The position numbers were made by a program, and so were the translations under genes. A stretch of 64,000 nt of DNA. Source: Pseudomonas izuensis (GTDB lineage: Bacteria; Pseudomonadota; Gammaproteobacteria; Pseudomonadales; Pseudomonadaceae). The stretch is taken from assembly GCF_009861505.1 (NCBI RefSeq), contig NZ_WTFT01000014.1, positions 41,911-105,910 on the forward strand, given 5' to 3'. This document shows, piece after piece, positions 1 to 8,275 of this stretch; positions within the stretch are counted from its first letter, which is position 1; each line of letters starts with the position of its first letter. Under the pieces are notes generated by a model. It saw nothing but the letters and a program-made list of their open reading frames with translations. It had not been told where the DNA came from and did no database searches.

Positions 1-237
1 GGCCAGTTCAGTGCGCCCGTCCCACAGCGCGACATTGGTACGTGCGGTGAGTACCGGACTTTCAATCCACGCAAGGATTCCTCTCGAATTTACCGACTAC
101 TCGACGAGTCTGGCAGCAAGTAGGTTTTGTTCGTGCCCGGTCCTTAACGATTGGCTCCTGCGAATCACCAAAGCCTTTCATGGGGCCAGGCATATCACGG
201 TGAAATTTCCTTCCATTTCAAAGCGAGTAGAAGTCCC
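1..237. other. left-edge non-coding stretch
   Basis: No convincing complete gene. A minus-strand reading from about position 100 to the window edge looks protein-like for about 27 residues (contains ESPVLTARTNVALWDGRTEL) and could be the interior of a gene lying to the left, but I see no start codon with a ribosome binding site and do not recognise the family. Confidence 0.3.
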
Positions 238-660
238 ATGAACCAAGCAATCAAAGTGCTCTATACGGGCAAGGTCCACACAGTAGGTGCACGCGAGAAT
301 GGCACCGCACGCAGTCCGGACGGACGCCTGGACATCAAGTTGTCTCCTCCCGGTGCTGCCGGCACCGGCACCAATCCGGAACAACTCTTCGCCGCCGGTT
401 GGTCGGCGTGTTTCGAAACGGCGATGAGCCTTGCCGCCCGCAAGATCAAGGTCGCCCTGCCCGCCGAACTCGCCATCGATGCTGAGGTAGATCTCGGCAT
501 GTCCGGGGCCGAGTACTTTCTGCGGGCGCGCCTCAATGTCAGCGTGCCGGGCCTGGACCTGGAAACAGCCCAAGCGATCGTGGATACCGCGCACCAGACT
601 TGCCCGTACTCCAAGGCCCTTCGTGGCAACGTCGACGTCGCCATCACTGTATCCGTTTGA
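238..660 (+). CDS. ohr: Ohr/OsmC-family organic hydroperoxide resistance protein
   Basis: A 140-residue protein of normal Ohr length. It carries the two family cysteines, Cys58 in FAAGWSACFE and Cys122 in QTCPYSKALRGN. In Ohr proteins these form the catalytic dithiol that reduces organic hydroperoxides to alcohols in the cytoplasm, recycled by lipoylated proteins. The N-terminal KVLYTGKVHTVGARENG and TNPEQLFAAG segments are also Ohr-like. The ATG at 238 was chosen because family homology begins there; the reading frame is open further upstream without similarity. No ohrR-type regulator sits next to it. Confidence 0.88.
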   Translation: MNQAIKVLYTGKVHTVGARENGTARSPDGRLDIKLSPPGAAGTGTNPEQLFAAGWSACFETAMSLAARKIKVALPAELAIDAEVDLGMSGAEYFLRARLNVSVPGLDLETAQAIVDTAHQTCPYSKALRGNVDVAITVSV

Positions 661-771
661 CGGCACCAAAGTAGACGGGGATTTCGGGTCAACCTTTCGA
701 TACTTGTCGCGCCTCGAAGTCGGCATCCGAAACCCCTCCGCCAATCTCAACGATTCCAAAGGTAAAGTGCA

Positions 772-1224
772 ATGTTCAAGTTCATCACAACACTTGTCGC
801 AGTGGCATTGACCCTACTCACCGCGAGCGCATTCGCTCAGAGCGCACGGGAAGTGCGCGGTGGGTCACCTTACGTTGCGATCGAAAACGAGCCCGCGCCG
901 AAGCTGATCGTCGATCCCCCACTAGCCGAGGGGCTGGCCCATGGTATCTATTGGGCTCAATACCGAGTGGAGAACTTACGCATCGTCAGCGTGTTTGGAG
1001 ACGCTGCCGCAAAGGTGTCTCCACGCATCGGGCATCTTCACGTGACGGTTGACGACCTGCCTTGGTGGTGGGCGGATGCAAGTGACAACAACACAGTCGA
1101 TATCGCAGGACTCAAGCCCGGTCCGCACAAGGTGAAGATTTCGCTGGTCGACGCCAACCACCGCGTGTTCCAGGACGTGACACAGGCGTTTGTCGTGACC
1201 GGCTCGATCGAGCACTCGCATTGA
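772..1224 (+). CDS. secreted DUF6130-like protein
   Basis: A 150-residue protein with a clear Sec signal peptide (residues 1-22, ending ASAFAQ). The mature part resembles the DUF6130 family seen beside detoxification genes in beta/gammaproteobacteria, with the motifs PRIGHLHVTVDDLPWWWADA and GLKPGPHKVKISLVDANH. The His-containing beta-sandwich pattern suggests a small periplasmic binding domain. Function is unknown. It is codirectional with the Ohr gene and the next secreted protein, so all three may respond to the same stress. Confidence 0.7.
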   Translation: MFKFITTLVAVALTLLTASAFAQSAREVRGGSPYVAIENEPAPKLIVDPPLAEGLAHGIYWAQYRVENLRIVSVFGDAAAKVSPRIGHLHVTVDDLPWWWADASDNNTVDIAGLKPGPHKVKISLVDANHRVFQDVTQAFVVTGSIEHSH

Positions 1225-1297
1225 CGACCCATCGCAACAGTGTGCCGCTACTGCCTGAGCCACGTAGCGGCCTTCCTCCGACTTCAGGACTTTGAAC

Positions 1298-1885
1298 ATG
1301 ATCAGACTTATCGTCAGCATTTTTGCTGCCAGCCTGCTCACCTCCGTATGCATGGCGGGTACCCGGAATGATTCGCAGGGGGCAGCCAGCCGCATTAAGG
1401 CCCCTGTGGCTTCTGAGTTCACGCAGACTCCTCAACTCCACGCCGAGGAATGCACGGTATGGCAACGCGAGCAGAGCTTTGCCCGTTCAGTGGCCACGCA
1501 CGACGTCATAGCCTTCGCCGAGCATGTCGCCGAACAGGCCACCTTCGATGTCGGTCGTACCGACCCTGCGCGGGGTCGGGATGCCATCGTCAAGCGCTTC
1601 AGAGGTGTGATCGAAGGCAAGCAGGTCCGGGCGCGCTGGTATCCCACGGTGGTCACGCTGGGTTTGGCAGGCGATCTCGCCTGGTCCAAGGGACCGCTAT
1701 TGATCGAGGATCTGGATCCGAAGGCCCGGCACCACTTCTTGCTCGACTCCTTCCACTCGGTCTGGCGCAAGGATGCCGACGGCGCCTGGCGTGTGCTGCT
1801 GGACGATGGTGGTGTTCCGCGGCCCGCGTCGGCGCAAGAGGTCCATGCTTTCGAACGCAACCGCGCCGATTGCAGTCGCGCCTGA
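1298..1885 (+). CDS. secreted NTF2/SnoaL-like protein
   Basis: About 195 residues from the ATG at 1298; a TTG two codons upstream is an alternative. Residues 1-23 form a signal peptide ending VCMA. The rest matches the NTF2-like/SnoaL fold: a helix with FARSVATHDVIAFAEHV, the GRDAIVKRFRGVIEG segment and a C-terminal SFHSVWRKDADGAWRVLLDDGG strand pair. Such domains often bind small hydrophobic molecules or act as isomerases. No catalytic residues can be assigned. It lies 73 bases after the DUF6130 gene and may be cotranscribed with it. Confidence 0.65.
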   Translation: MIRLIVSIFAASLLTSVCMAGTRNDSQGAASRIKAPVASEFTQTPQLHAEECTVWQREQSFARSVATHDVIAFAEHVAEQATFDVGRTDPARGRDAIVKRFRGVIEGKQVRARWYPTVVTLGLAGDLAWSKGPLLIEDLDPKARHHFLLDSFHSVWRKDADGAWRVLLDDGGVPRPASAQEVHAFERNRADCSRA

Positions 1886-1945
1886 TAAATCGCTGATGCC
1901 GCGCCCAACATGCCCATGCCGGGCATCTGTGCGCGGCTCAGCACT

Positions 1946-1980
1946 CACCAGACGCTTGGTGTATGGTTTGCCTCTATAAT
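1946..1980 (+). promoter_or_regulatory. promoter-like site with palindrome
   Basis: A perfect inverted repeat CACCA-N6-TGGTG (1946-1961) lies 13 bases before a consensus -10 hexamer TATAAT (1975-1980). It is about 80 bases upstream of the LysR start at 2060. The palindrome overlaps where a -35 box would be, which suits an autoregulated promoter. This is inferred from sequence only. Confidence 0.4.
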
Positions 1981-2059
1981 TTGGAAGGCTCCATATTTGC
2001 CGGGCCGAAATGATCCCGCGACGTACATTTGCCATGCCGCTAACGAAGTATTTCTTCCG

Positions 2060-3022
2060 ATGACTGCTCCCTCTTACCTGAACGCGTTGAAAGCTTTCGA
2101 GGCTACCGCGCGGCATCAAAGCTTTTCCGCCGCGGCTGCGGAGTTGAATGTGACTGCCGCCGCCGTAGGTCAGCAGGTGCGTAGCCTGGAATCCTGGCTG
2201 GGGATTTCCCTGTTCAATCGCATGGGAAGCGGATCCTCGCGCCTGATCCTAACCGACGTGGCACGCGCCGCCCTTCCGGATATTCAGGAAGGTTTTGCGC
2301 GGCTGAATGTCGGGCTGGCGCGCCTCAAGGACGTGACACCACATGCCGAGCTTACGGTTACTGTCAGCCCGGCGTTTGCGGCGAAATGGCTGCTTCCGCG
2401 CCTTGATCGCTTTCAGCAGGCGAATCCGCAGATGAACGTCTTCCTGAATACAAACCCGCGTGTCGTTGACTTTCTCGCCGAACACATCGATGTCGGTGTG
2501 CGCTACGGCGCGGGTAAGTGGCCAGGCCTTATGGTGGTGTCTTTGATGGAGGAAACGCTTTATCCGGTATGCGCACCGACTTATCCGTTGCTGCTGGAGG
2601 GGCGCCTGACGCCGGCTACTTTAGCCCAAAGCACCCTGATTCACGATGTATCGCTGACGCAAACGGCGGTGACGGATTTCCCGAACTGGCGCAGCTGGCT
2701 GGACGCCGCTGGCTATGCAGAGGTGAAGACGGAGCACGGCCTTCGCATCAACAATTCGGCTGCAGTGCTGCAGGCCGCGATCGATGGGCAGGGCGTAGCG
2801 CTGGGACGAAGTGTCATGGTTCATGACGACCTGGTCGCGGGGCGGTTGGTGCGGCCGTTCGGCGAGCAAAGCCTTTCACTGAACCTGGGCTATTACCTCG
2901 TCTACCGACCGGAGAGCGAAAGCCTGCTCAAGGTGCAGGCGTTTCGCGATTGGATACTTTCGGAAGTGGCTTACAGCTGGCCGAAACCGCCATCGATCAC
3001 GAGTTCGGAACCAAGCATATAG
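2060..3022 (+). CDS. LysR-family regulator, GcvA-like
   Basis: A 320-residue LysR protein. The N-terminal winged helix-turn-helix is at residues 4-63 (YLNALKAFEATARHQSFSAA, then VTAAAVGQQVRSLESWLG) and the periplasmic-binding-like effector domain follows from about residue 92. The start is the ATG at 2060, where the family begins; the frame is open further upstream without similarity. The AAAVGQQVRSLE helix is typical of the GcvA/AmpR branch. Its 3' end overlaps the converging SDR gene by 52 bases, which is unusual and suggests linkage to the SDR/CMD pair. Confidence 0.85.
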   Translation: MTAPSYLNALKAFEATARHQSFSAAAAELNVTAAAVGQQVRSLESWLGISLFNRMGSGSSRLILTDVARAALPDIQEGFARLNVGLARLKDVTPHAELTVTVSPAFAAKWLLPRLDRFQQANPQMNVFLNTNPRVVDFLAEHIDVGVRYGAGKWPGLMVVSLMEETLYPVCAPTYPLLLEGRLTPATLAQSTLIHDVSLTQTAVTDFPNWRSWLDAAGYAEVKTEHGLRINNSAAVLQAAIDGQGVALGRSVMVHDDLVAGRLVRPFGEQSLSLNLGYYLVYRPESESLLKVQAFRDWILSEVAYSWPKPPSITSSEPSI

Positions 3023-3732
3023 CTGGAAGCATCGCTGGCAAGAAATAGAACCGCGCCCGCAATTTCCTCTGCGCTGCCCAAACGTCCGATAGGGATATGT
3101 CCCGCCGCTGTCTGGATGTAGGCCCGGAATTGCTCTTCCGTCTGACCCGGGTGCTCGGACTGGCCGACGCCACGCAGGATCGGCGTTGAAATCAGGCCAG
3201 GACTCACGGCATTGACGCGAATGCGGCGCGGCAGCAGCTCCGCCGACAAGGTGCGAGCGAACGAGCGTACCGCCGCCTTGGACGCTGACAGCGCAGCACG
3301 CCCTGACGCTCCGACCTGGTTCAGCCAGGCCGTGTTCAAAATGATCGAACCACCTTCGCGCATCACCGGTTCCACGGCCTGGATAGAGAAGAATGCACCC
3401 TTCACGTTGATATCCATGAGGCCATCGAACTGTTCCTCGGTGGTTGTCGCCAGTGGCGTGGTGTAAGCGACGCCGGCATTGGCAAAGAAGATATCCAGGC
3501 CACCGAATTCCTTCTTCACTTGCGCCGCCATATGCTGCAGGCCCTCGCGGGAACGCACATCGGCTTCCAGCGTCAGCACGTCGTTACCGAGGATCGCGCG
3601 CGCCCTGCTCAACGCGGCGACGTCGCGGCCGGCAATGGCGACACGAGCACCGTTATCGCGTAACAGTTTTGCGGTCGCCAGGCCGATGCCTGAGCTGCCA
3701 CCCGTAATCAGAGCAGTCTTGTTGTTCAGCAT
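2971..3732 (-). CDS. SDR-family protein lacking catalytic Ser and Tyr
   Basis: A 253-residue short-chain dehydrogenase/reductase fold. The nucleotide site TGGSSGIG (residues 10-17), the NAG motif (85-87) and the C-terminal IRVNAVSPGLI and SSYMLGSELVIDGG segments are all present. The catalytic YxxxK motif reads LSASK, with Leu at 148 and Lys152 kept, and the position 13 residues earlier, normally Ser, is Ala135. The normal acid/base chemistry should therefore be absent. It may bind NAD(P) with a non-redox or different reaction. It is followed 3' by the LysR end, and its start lies 13 bases after the upstream CMD gene stop, so the two form an operon. Confidence 0.85.
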   Translation of the reverse strand: MLNNKTALITGGSSGIGLATAKLLRDNGARVAIAGRDVAALSRARAILGNDVLTLEADVRSREGLQHMAAQVKKEFGGLDIFFANAGVAYTTPLATTTEEQFDGLMDINVKGAFFSIQAVEPVMREGGSIILNTAWLNQVGASGRAALSASKAAVRSFARTLSAELLPRRIRVNAVSPGLISTPILRGVGQSEHPGQTEEQFRAYIQTAAGHIPIGRLGSAEEIAGAVLFLASDASSYMLGSELVIDGGFGQL

Positions 3733-3745
3733 AAAAGGGGCTTCC

Positions 3746-4090
3746 TCAGTTGTTCGTCAGCGCGTCGTGAGCGTCGAGCACACGTGCGGTGTAGGTCAGT
3801 GCGGCGCCGGCATTAAGGGCGATTGCCACGCCCAGTGCTTCGGCGATTTCTTCGCGTGTTGCGCCCTTGGTGACGGCGTTCCTGGTATGCACTGCGATAC
3901 AGCCATCACAGCGTGTGGTTACTGCGACGGCCAGTGCGATCAGCTCATGAATCTTCGGTTCGAGCCTGCCGGTTTTCACCGCTGCTGCGTCCATCATGCC
4001 GACGCCGCGCACCACATCCGGGCTGAGCTTCGCGTATTCGGCGACCCGCCCAAGAAGAGCATTACGTTGGGTATTCCAATCTTGCATCAT
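3746..4090 (-). CDS. carboxymuconolactone decarboxylase-family (AhpD-like) protein
   Basis: A 114-residue all-helical CMD-family protein with the redox motif TRCDGCIAVHTRNA (Cys61-x2-Cys64-x3-His68), as in AhpD-type alkylhydroperoxidases. It probably reduces peroxides or other electrophiles using its CxxC thiols. Two adjacent ATG codons begin it (4088-4090 and 4085-4087). The reading frame is open upstream, but family similarity starts here. It is the first gene of a two-gene operon with the SDR. This fits a peroxide/electrophile response with Ohr nearby. Confidence 0.85.
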   Translation of the reverse strand: MMQDWNTQRNALLGRVAEYAKLSPDVVRGVGMMDAAAVKTGRLEPKIHELIALAVAVTTRCDGCIAVHTRNAVTKGATREEIAEALGVAIALNAGAALTYTARVLDAHDALTNN

Positions 4091-4617
4091 GGATATAGAT
4101 CCTTTGCCAGTTGTTGAAATTGTCCCGCATGGGGAGAGGTGCGGGCTCATTGTTGGCTGGCGCTGACGTGCAGACAAATGAGATAAATTTCGTCGCATGG
4201 AAAGAAAATCTTTCGTGATGCAGGACAGCCATAGCCGCATTTCGATCTATGCGAAGTGACTATTGGGCATCCGTGTTGAACGATGGGTTAATTCGCTGCT
4301 AAGCCATTGGCCGTTATTTTGGACTTCGGATTACTCGCCGGGCAGGCTGAAGGCTATGGTCCGAAAAAGTAATGGTCGATGGCGTATGGAGCCCTCCGGC
4401 AGTTCAGCGATCAAAATAGAACGGCGTGACCAGTAGACGCGCGACCATGCGCCTTCTAAAGGTAAGCAAAAAACAAGGGTGTTTGGTTGTTTTCCTTTTA
4501 GCGGGTCAGACCGCCATGGCGAGATTTCAGCTCTACGTGACGGGCAGCAATCGGCTGTGGATTCAACCGGTCGAAGCAACACAACTAAATTCTGTGTAAG
4601 CAGAAGGAGTGTTGCAG
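4091..4617. other. intergenic, holds left end of an IS30-type remnant
   Basis: No gene recognised. It should contain the promoter of the leftward CMD/SDR operon. From about 4555 to 4617 the sequence resembles the left-end leader of IS30-family elements of Pseudomonas, directly preceding a transposase start. The minus-strand reading frame across 4331-4762 has no protein-like features. Confidence 0.4.
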
Positions 4618-5070
4618 ATGAAGCAGAGACCTCGAATCTATTACACCGAAAGCCAGAAAAAATTGATGTGGGATCACTGGCAAAAAGGTGACTCTCTCCA
4701 GCAGACCGCCCAGCTATTTGAACGAAACCATTCGTCGATACAGCGCTTTTCGAACCGCTCATCTGAGGAGCGCATCAGGGTCACTAGAGTTCACAAGCGG
4801 CAAGGCGAGAACGGATCAAATTTCTGGCTGTTCGCGGAATGGATCGATTGGCGGCCTGGAGGAGAACGTTATTTCGCGGAAGCTGTTTTCAATCAGATGG
4901 TTGCGGATCAGGCGATCGATTTGATCGCTCCGCTCAAACAACCGCTGCATGAGCCGACCGGTTTCGTTGGAGCGCTATTGATGTACTCAATGAAGACGGA
5001 GTTCATAGTTTCGCTGTTCGCGGAGTATGAAGATGAGTACATCCATTTCTATTGGGACACGACTGCATGA
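4618..5070 (+). pseudogene. IS30-family transposase N-terminus joined in frame to unknown tail
   Basis: Residues 1-43 (PRIYYTESQKKLMWDHW, then SLQQTAQLFERNHSSIQR) match the N-terminal helix-turn-helix of IS30-family transposases, which are normally about 330-350 residues. Similarity stops abruptly at about 4749. The frame stays open for another 107 residues of unrelated, protein-like sequence rich in aromatic and acidic residues, ending with EYEDEYIHFYWDTTA. The catalytic DDE domain is missing, so no transposition is expected. The tail may belong to a gene that the element landed in. A start at 4618 is preceded by AGGAG. Confidence 0.6.
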
Positions 5071-5226
5071 GCGGCAGCGATGGGTCGCATCCATACCGTT
5101 GGTCAATGGGTGTGGCGCGACGCTTGTACCTCATCTTGATTGCGACCACAATCAAACCGCTACTTGGCTTTACATGAGTGCAGCCTTGGCATCGCGTCGC
5201 GCCCATGGGGGCATGATTGACACCGT

Positions 5227-5236
5227 CACTCGAGTG
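5227..5236. promoter_or_regulatory. palindrome CACTCGAGTG before MDR gene
   Basis: A perfect 10-base palindrome ends 13 bases before the start of the dehydrogenase gene and sits just ahead of its ribosome binding site (AAGGAG). A TetR regulator is encoded in the same operon, so this is a reasonable but unproven operator candidate. Confidence 0.3.
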
Positions 5237-5249
5237 AAGGAGAAAGCAC

Positions 5250-6269
5250 ATGAAGGCCCTGATCATCGAACAAAACGGCGAGCCGTCAGAGGTAGTCCAC
5301 TGGCGGGATTTACCCGAGCCTACGCCCGGTCCAGCTGAAGTCCGCGTGAGGATTCTGATGGCGCCCGTGCATCCGTCAGACTTGCATGTCATCCGTGGGC
5401 GCTTCGCCCGTCAGCGTCAGCCCGTACTGCCCGCCTCGCCCGGAACCGAGGGTGTCGGAATCATCGACGCCGTCGGTAGCGACGTGCCACACACGCGGGT
5501 CGGAGAACGCGTGGTTTTACTGGACGTGCCCGGAACCTGGAGAGAGCAAGTCATTAGTCCGGCGGCCCGCGCAATCCCTGTACCGGCGGCGATCTCCGAC
5601 GAGGACGCCGCGCAGGCCCTGATCAATCCGATGACGGCATGGGCGATGACGATGTCGGAGCACCAGCTACAACGCGGCGACTGGCTGGTACAGAGCGCGG
5701 CCGGCTCGACGGTGGGTCGCCTTGTACTGCAGATCGCGAAAGCGCAGGGGGTCCACACCATCAACCTCGTTCGCCGTGCAGAGCAGGTTGCCGAGATCCA
5801 GAAGCTTGGTGGTGACATCGTGCTCTGCACTGCCGACGAGAGCTGGCCCGAACAGTTGGTGAAGGCCACCGATGGCAAGGGCATCGTCTGCGCGATCGAT
5901 TGCGTCGCCGGCCGCACTGGCGCCACGCTTGCGCGCCAGTTGGCCCCGAATGGCCGCCTGCTCGTCTATGGAGCCTTGTCGTCGCACCGCCAGACCGACC
6001 CCGCAGCTTTCGAGATGCCTGTTTTCGCCCCGGCGCTTATCTATTCAAGTGCCGAGGTGCGCGGCTGGCTCATCTTCTCGTGGCTGGCACGCAAGGGGCT
6101 GGATGAAAGCAGCCAGGCGTTGCGCAATCTGCTGGATAGCATCGCCGTGGGCAGCTTGAAACCGCCGGCAACAGAGCGCTATTCAGTCGATCGTGCATTC
6201 GAAGCCTTCACGGCTGCCGAGAGCACTGCACACGATGCCAAACCATTGCTGGTATTCGCGCAGCGCTGA
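5250..6269 (+). CDS. MDR-family quinone/enoyl reductase-like oxidoreductase
   Basis: A 339-residue medium-chain dehydrogenase/reductase. The N-terminal GroES-like domain carries APVHPSDLHVIRGRF and PASPGTEGVGIIDAVGSDV. The nucleotide-binding domain begins at SAAGSTVGRLVLQIAKAQG (about 149-167). The zinc ligands of alcohol dehydrogenases are not seen, which places it near quinone oxidoreductase and trans-2-enoyl reductase (MECR-like) proteins that use NADPH to reduce activated double bonds. It starts with a good AAGGAG site and is followed 25 bases later by a TetR gene. It is probably repressed by that TetR and induced by electrophiles. Confidence 0.82.
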   Translation: MKALIIEQNGEPSEVVHWRDLPEPTPGPAEVRVRILMAPVHPSDLHVIRGRFARQRQPVLPASPGTEGVGIIDAVGSDVPHTRVGERVVLLDVPGTWREQVISPAARAIPVPAAISDEDAAQALINPMTAWAMTMSEHQLQRGDWLVQSAAGSTVGRLVLQIAKAQGVHTINLVRRAEQVAEIQKLGGDIVLCTADESWPEQLVKATDGKGIVCAIDCVAGRTGATLARQLAPNGRLLVYGALSSHRQTDPAAFEMPVFAPALIYSSAEVRGWLIFSWLARKGLDESSQALRNLLDSIAVGSLKPPATERYSVDRAFEAFTAAESTAHDAKPLLVFAQR

Positions 6270-6294
6270 ACTTCAGCCGTTTCAGGAGAAGACC

Positions 6295-6885
6295 GTGGTG
6301 TATGTAAAACGTGAGCAATCCGACGAAAACCGCGAAGTGCTGCTGGCTACGGCCAGCAGGCTATTTCGCGAACGGGGCATCGATGGCGTGGGCGTTGCGC
6401 AAATCGCGCGCGAAGCCGGGCTGACGCATGGAGCGCTGTACGCGCATTTCCGCTCGAAAGGTGATCTTGCGGCGCAAGCCTTTTCGCTGGGCCTGATGCA
6501 GAGCCGCGAAGCGTTCCGGGGCGAAGAGTCGCGTCGCCAGCACAGCGTGTCGGGGTATCTCGACTACTTGCTTTCGCCGCTTAACCGGGACGACCCAGGC
6601 ATGAGTTGTCCGCTGACGGCGTCGGCGAGTGAAATCGGCCGACACGGAAAGGACATCAGTGAACAGTTCGCCAAAGGGTTTCAGAGCAAGGCGAGCGCGT
6701 TCGAAGCGGTGCTCGACGACGCCATTCCCGAGGCCGAACGACGCCAACTGGCGATGACCATCGTCGCGGCGGAAATCGGTGCCATGGCCGTCGCCCGGGC
6801 CGTCGCCAAAAGCGACCCTTCGTTGTCCGATAAAATTTTGAAGGCCGTGCATGCCGTGCTGGTGAAAGCATCGCAGGGGCAATAA
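6295..6885 (+). CDS. TetR/AcrR-family repressor
   Basis: About 196 residues. The N-terminal TetR helix-turn-helix covers residues 12-58 (TASRLFRERGIDGVGVAQIA, then LTHGALYAHFRSKGDLAA). The C-terminal ligand domain has PGMSCPLTASASEIG, typical of TetR_C proteins related to NemR-like electrophile sensors. Two GTG codons at 6295 and 6298 are possible starts; AGGAG at 6284-6288 suits either. It lies between the MDR gene and the YCII protein in one direction, so it likely controls this operon. Confidence 0.82.
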   Translation: MVYVKREQSDENREVLLATASRLFRERGIDGVGVAQIAREAGLTHGALYAHFRSKGDLAAQAFSLGLMQSREAFRGEESRRQHSVSGYLDYLLSPLNRDDPGMSCPLTASASEIGRHGKDISEQFAKGFQSKASAFEAVLDDAIPEAERRQLAMTIVAAEIGAMAVARAVAKSDPSLSDKILKAVHAVLVKASQGQ

Positions 6886-6936
6886 AACCACATTCGACAC
6901 GCCTCATCAGCCGTGCTCCAACTCGAGGACAACTTC

Positions 6937-7752
6937 GTGTCTCAAGATCTGTCGCGTCGCCGCTTTCTCGCATCCGCGGCAGGTGTCGCATGCCTTGCAT
7001 TGACCGACATGCCTTCGGTCATGGCGGCGTCTTCACTTCCCACACTTTCCGCAGTGCTCTCGGGAAATCCAGTCCAGATGAAAATCGTGAACTACGCGAT
7101 GTACGTTCAGGATCGGGCCAGGGTGGACGCGTCCCGGGCCGAGCACCAGACCTATGCGGATATGCTTCGCGAGCACGATCGGCTGGTGATGGGCGGGCCG
7201 CTGCTCGACGACGATGGACGGCCCAGCGGCGTCCTGCTCGTTTATGACGTCGAATCGAAACAGCAAGCCGAAACGCTGGCCCAACACGATCCCTTCGCTC
7301 TCAAAGGAGCAATTGCGAACTATCGCCTGACCGAATGGACGGTGCTCGACAGCAACATCGAGTTGCTCACTGCCTCGCTCGTCCCTGCGAATCGGCGTGC
7401 CCCTCCCAACGTACCGCGTGCACCCGACGCTACCCCCGTCGCCCCGGACGAACACACCGCACGCCTCTACGTCAACTACGCGAAATACGTGTCCGACCGC
7501 TCCCACGTCGAGCAAGTGATGCCTGCGCATCAGTCGTATACACAGGCACTCAAGGCGAACGGAGAACTGATCATGGCGGGGCCTTTCGCTGACGGCTCGG
7601 GCGCACTGTTCATTTATCGGGCGCAGTCGACAGACGAAGCGATGGCACTGGCCCTGAAGGACCCGTACTACGTCGAGGGCGTGTTCGAAACGTTTGCACT
7701 AGCGCAGTGGCGACTGTTCGGGCTGAACGCAGGATTGATCCAGAGTGTTTGA
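6937..7752 (+). CDS. Tat-exported protein with two YCII domains
   Basis: About 271 residues from a GTG at 6937 with GAGGA seven bases upstream; a GTG at 6913 is the alternative. The N-terminus has a twin-arginine signal (SRRRFL followed by a hydrophobic stretch ending VMAA). Two tandem YCII-related ferredoxin-like domains follow: one from NYAMYVQDRARVD to YRLTEWTVL, the second from VNYAKYVSDRSHV to FALAQWRLF. They clearly arose by internal duplication. YCII proteins are small dimeric enzymes or binding proteins with a conserved His/Asp pair, and fusion of two copies would give a covalent dimer. Export by Tat is unusual for this family. Substrate is unknown. Confidence 0.75.
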   Translation: MSQDLSRRRFLASAAGVACLALTDMPSVMAASSLPTLSAVLSGNPVQMKIVNYAMYVQDRARVDASRAEHQTYADMLREHDRLVMGGPLLDDDGRPSGVLLVYDVESKQQAETLAQHDPFALKGAIANYRLTEWTVLDSNIELLTASLVPANRRAPPNVPRAPDATPVAPDEHTARLYVNYAKYVSDRSHVEQVMPAHQSYTQALKANGELIMAGPFADGSGALFIYRAQSTDEAMALALKDPYYVEGVFETFALAQWRLFGLNAGLIQSV

Positions 7753-7949
7753 AGCTCAGTCACTTGGTCATTGCTTATGCGGGCCATCATTTGAAACTGC
7801 GAGTGATCTACTGTCATGGCCGGTGGTGGACGTGGATCGCTATTGAATGAATCAAGCCAAGACGACCGGATTGTCCTTGATTTACAGACACACATGATCG
7901 GCAGCATCACGCCCTGAGGAAGTCAGTCAACCTAAATCGAGGTTCTTCA

Positions 7950-8211
7950 GGAGCGGCGACCTGCACATCCAGCAGCGCCATGTCGACATGCTGGCCCGGG
8001 CAGGTTTTCTCGCGACGGAGCAACGCAGCCTGAATGGCCACCGTCGAGTACAGCCCGGTCCGGCCGCCCGAGGGCCGGTTTGCCCGAACCCCGTCACCGA
8101 GCAATACACCAGTCGCGGATTGAGCCCGGACAAGGTGGCGTAATCCAGCCCATACTTCGCCAACGAGCCGGCCATGTAGTTTTCGATCAGCACGTCGCAG
8201 CTCGAGGCCAT
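7950..8211 (-). pseudogene. fragment of CaiB/BaiF family III CoA-transferase
   Basis: On the minus strand the segment ASSCDVLIENYMAGSLAKYG then LNPRLVYCSVTGFGQTGPRA matches the region before the active site of family III CoA transferases. After a join near 8055 another frame gives LYSTVAIQAALLRREKT and GQHVDMALLDVQVA from further along the same family. The catalytic Asp region between them, the N-terminus and the C-terminus are missing. It is therefore an internally deleted remnant. It lies immediately beside the first LysR duplicate, so the rearrangement that duplicated LysR may have cut it. Confidence 0.7.
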
Positions 8212-8275
8212 GCACGCACGATCTGCAGGCCTTTTGGCTTAGCCCTTCCCACCAACTATTCATCGAGTACATGGA

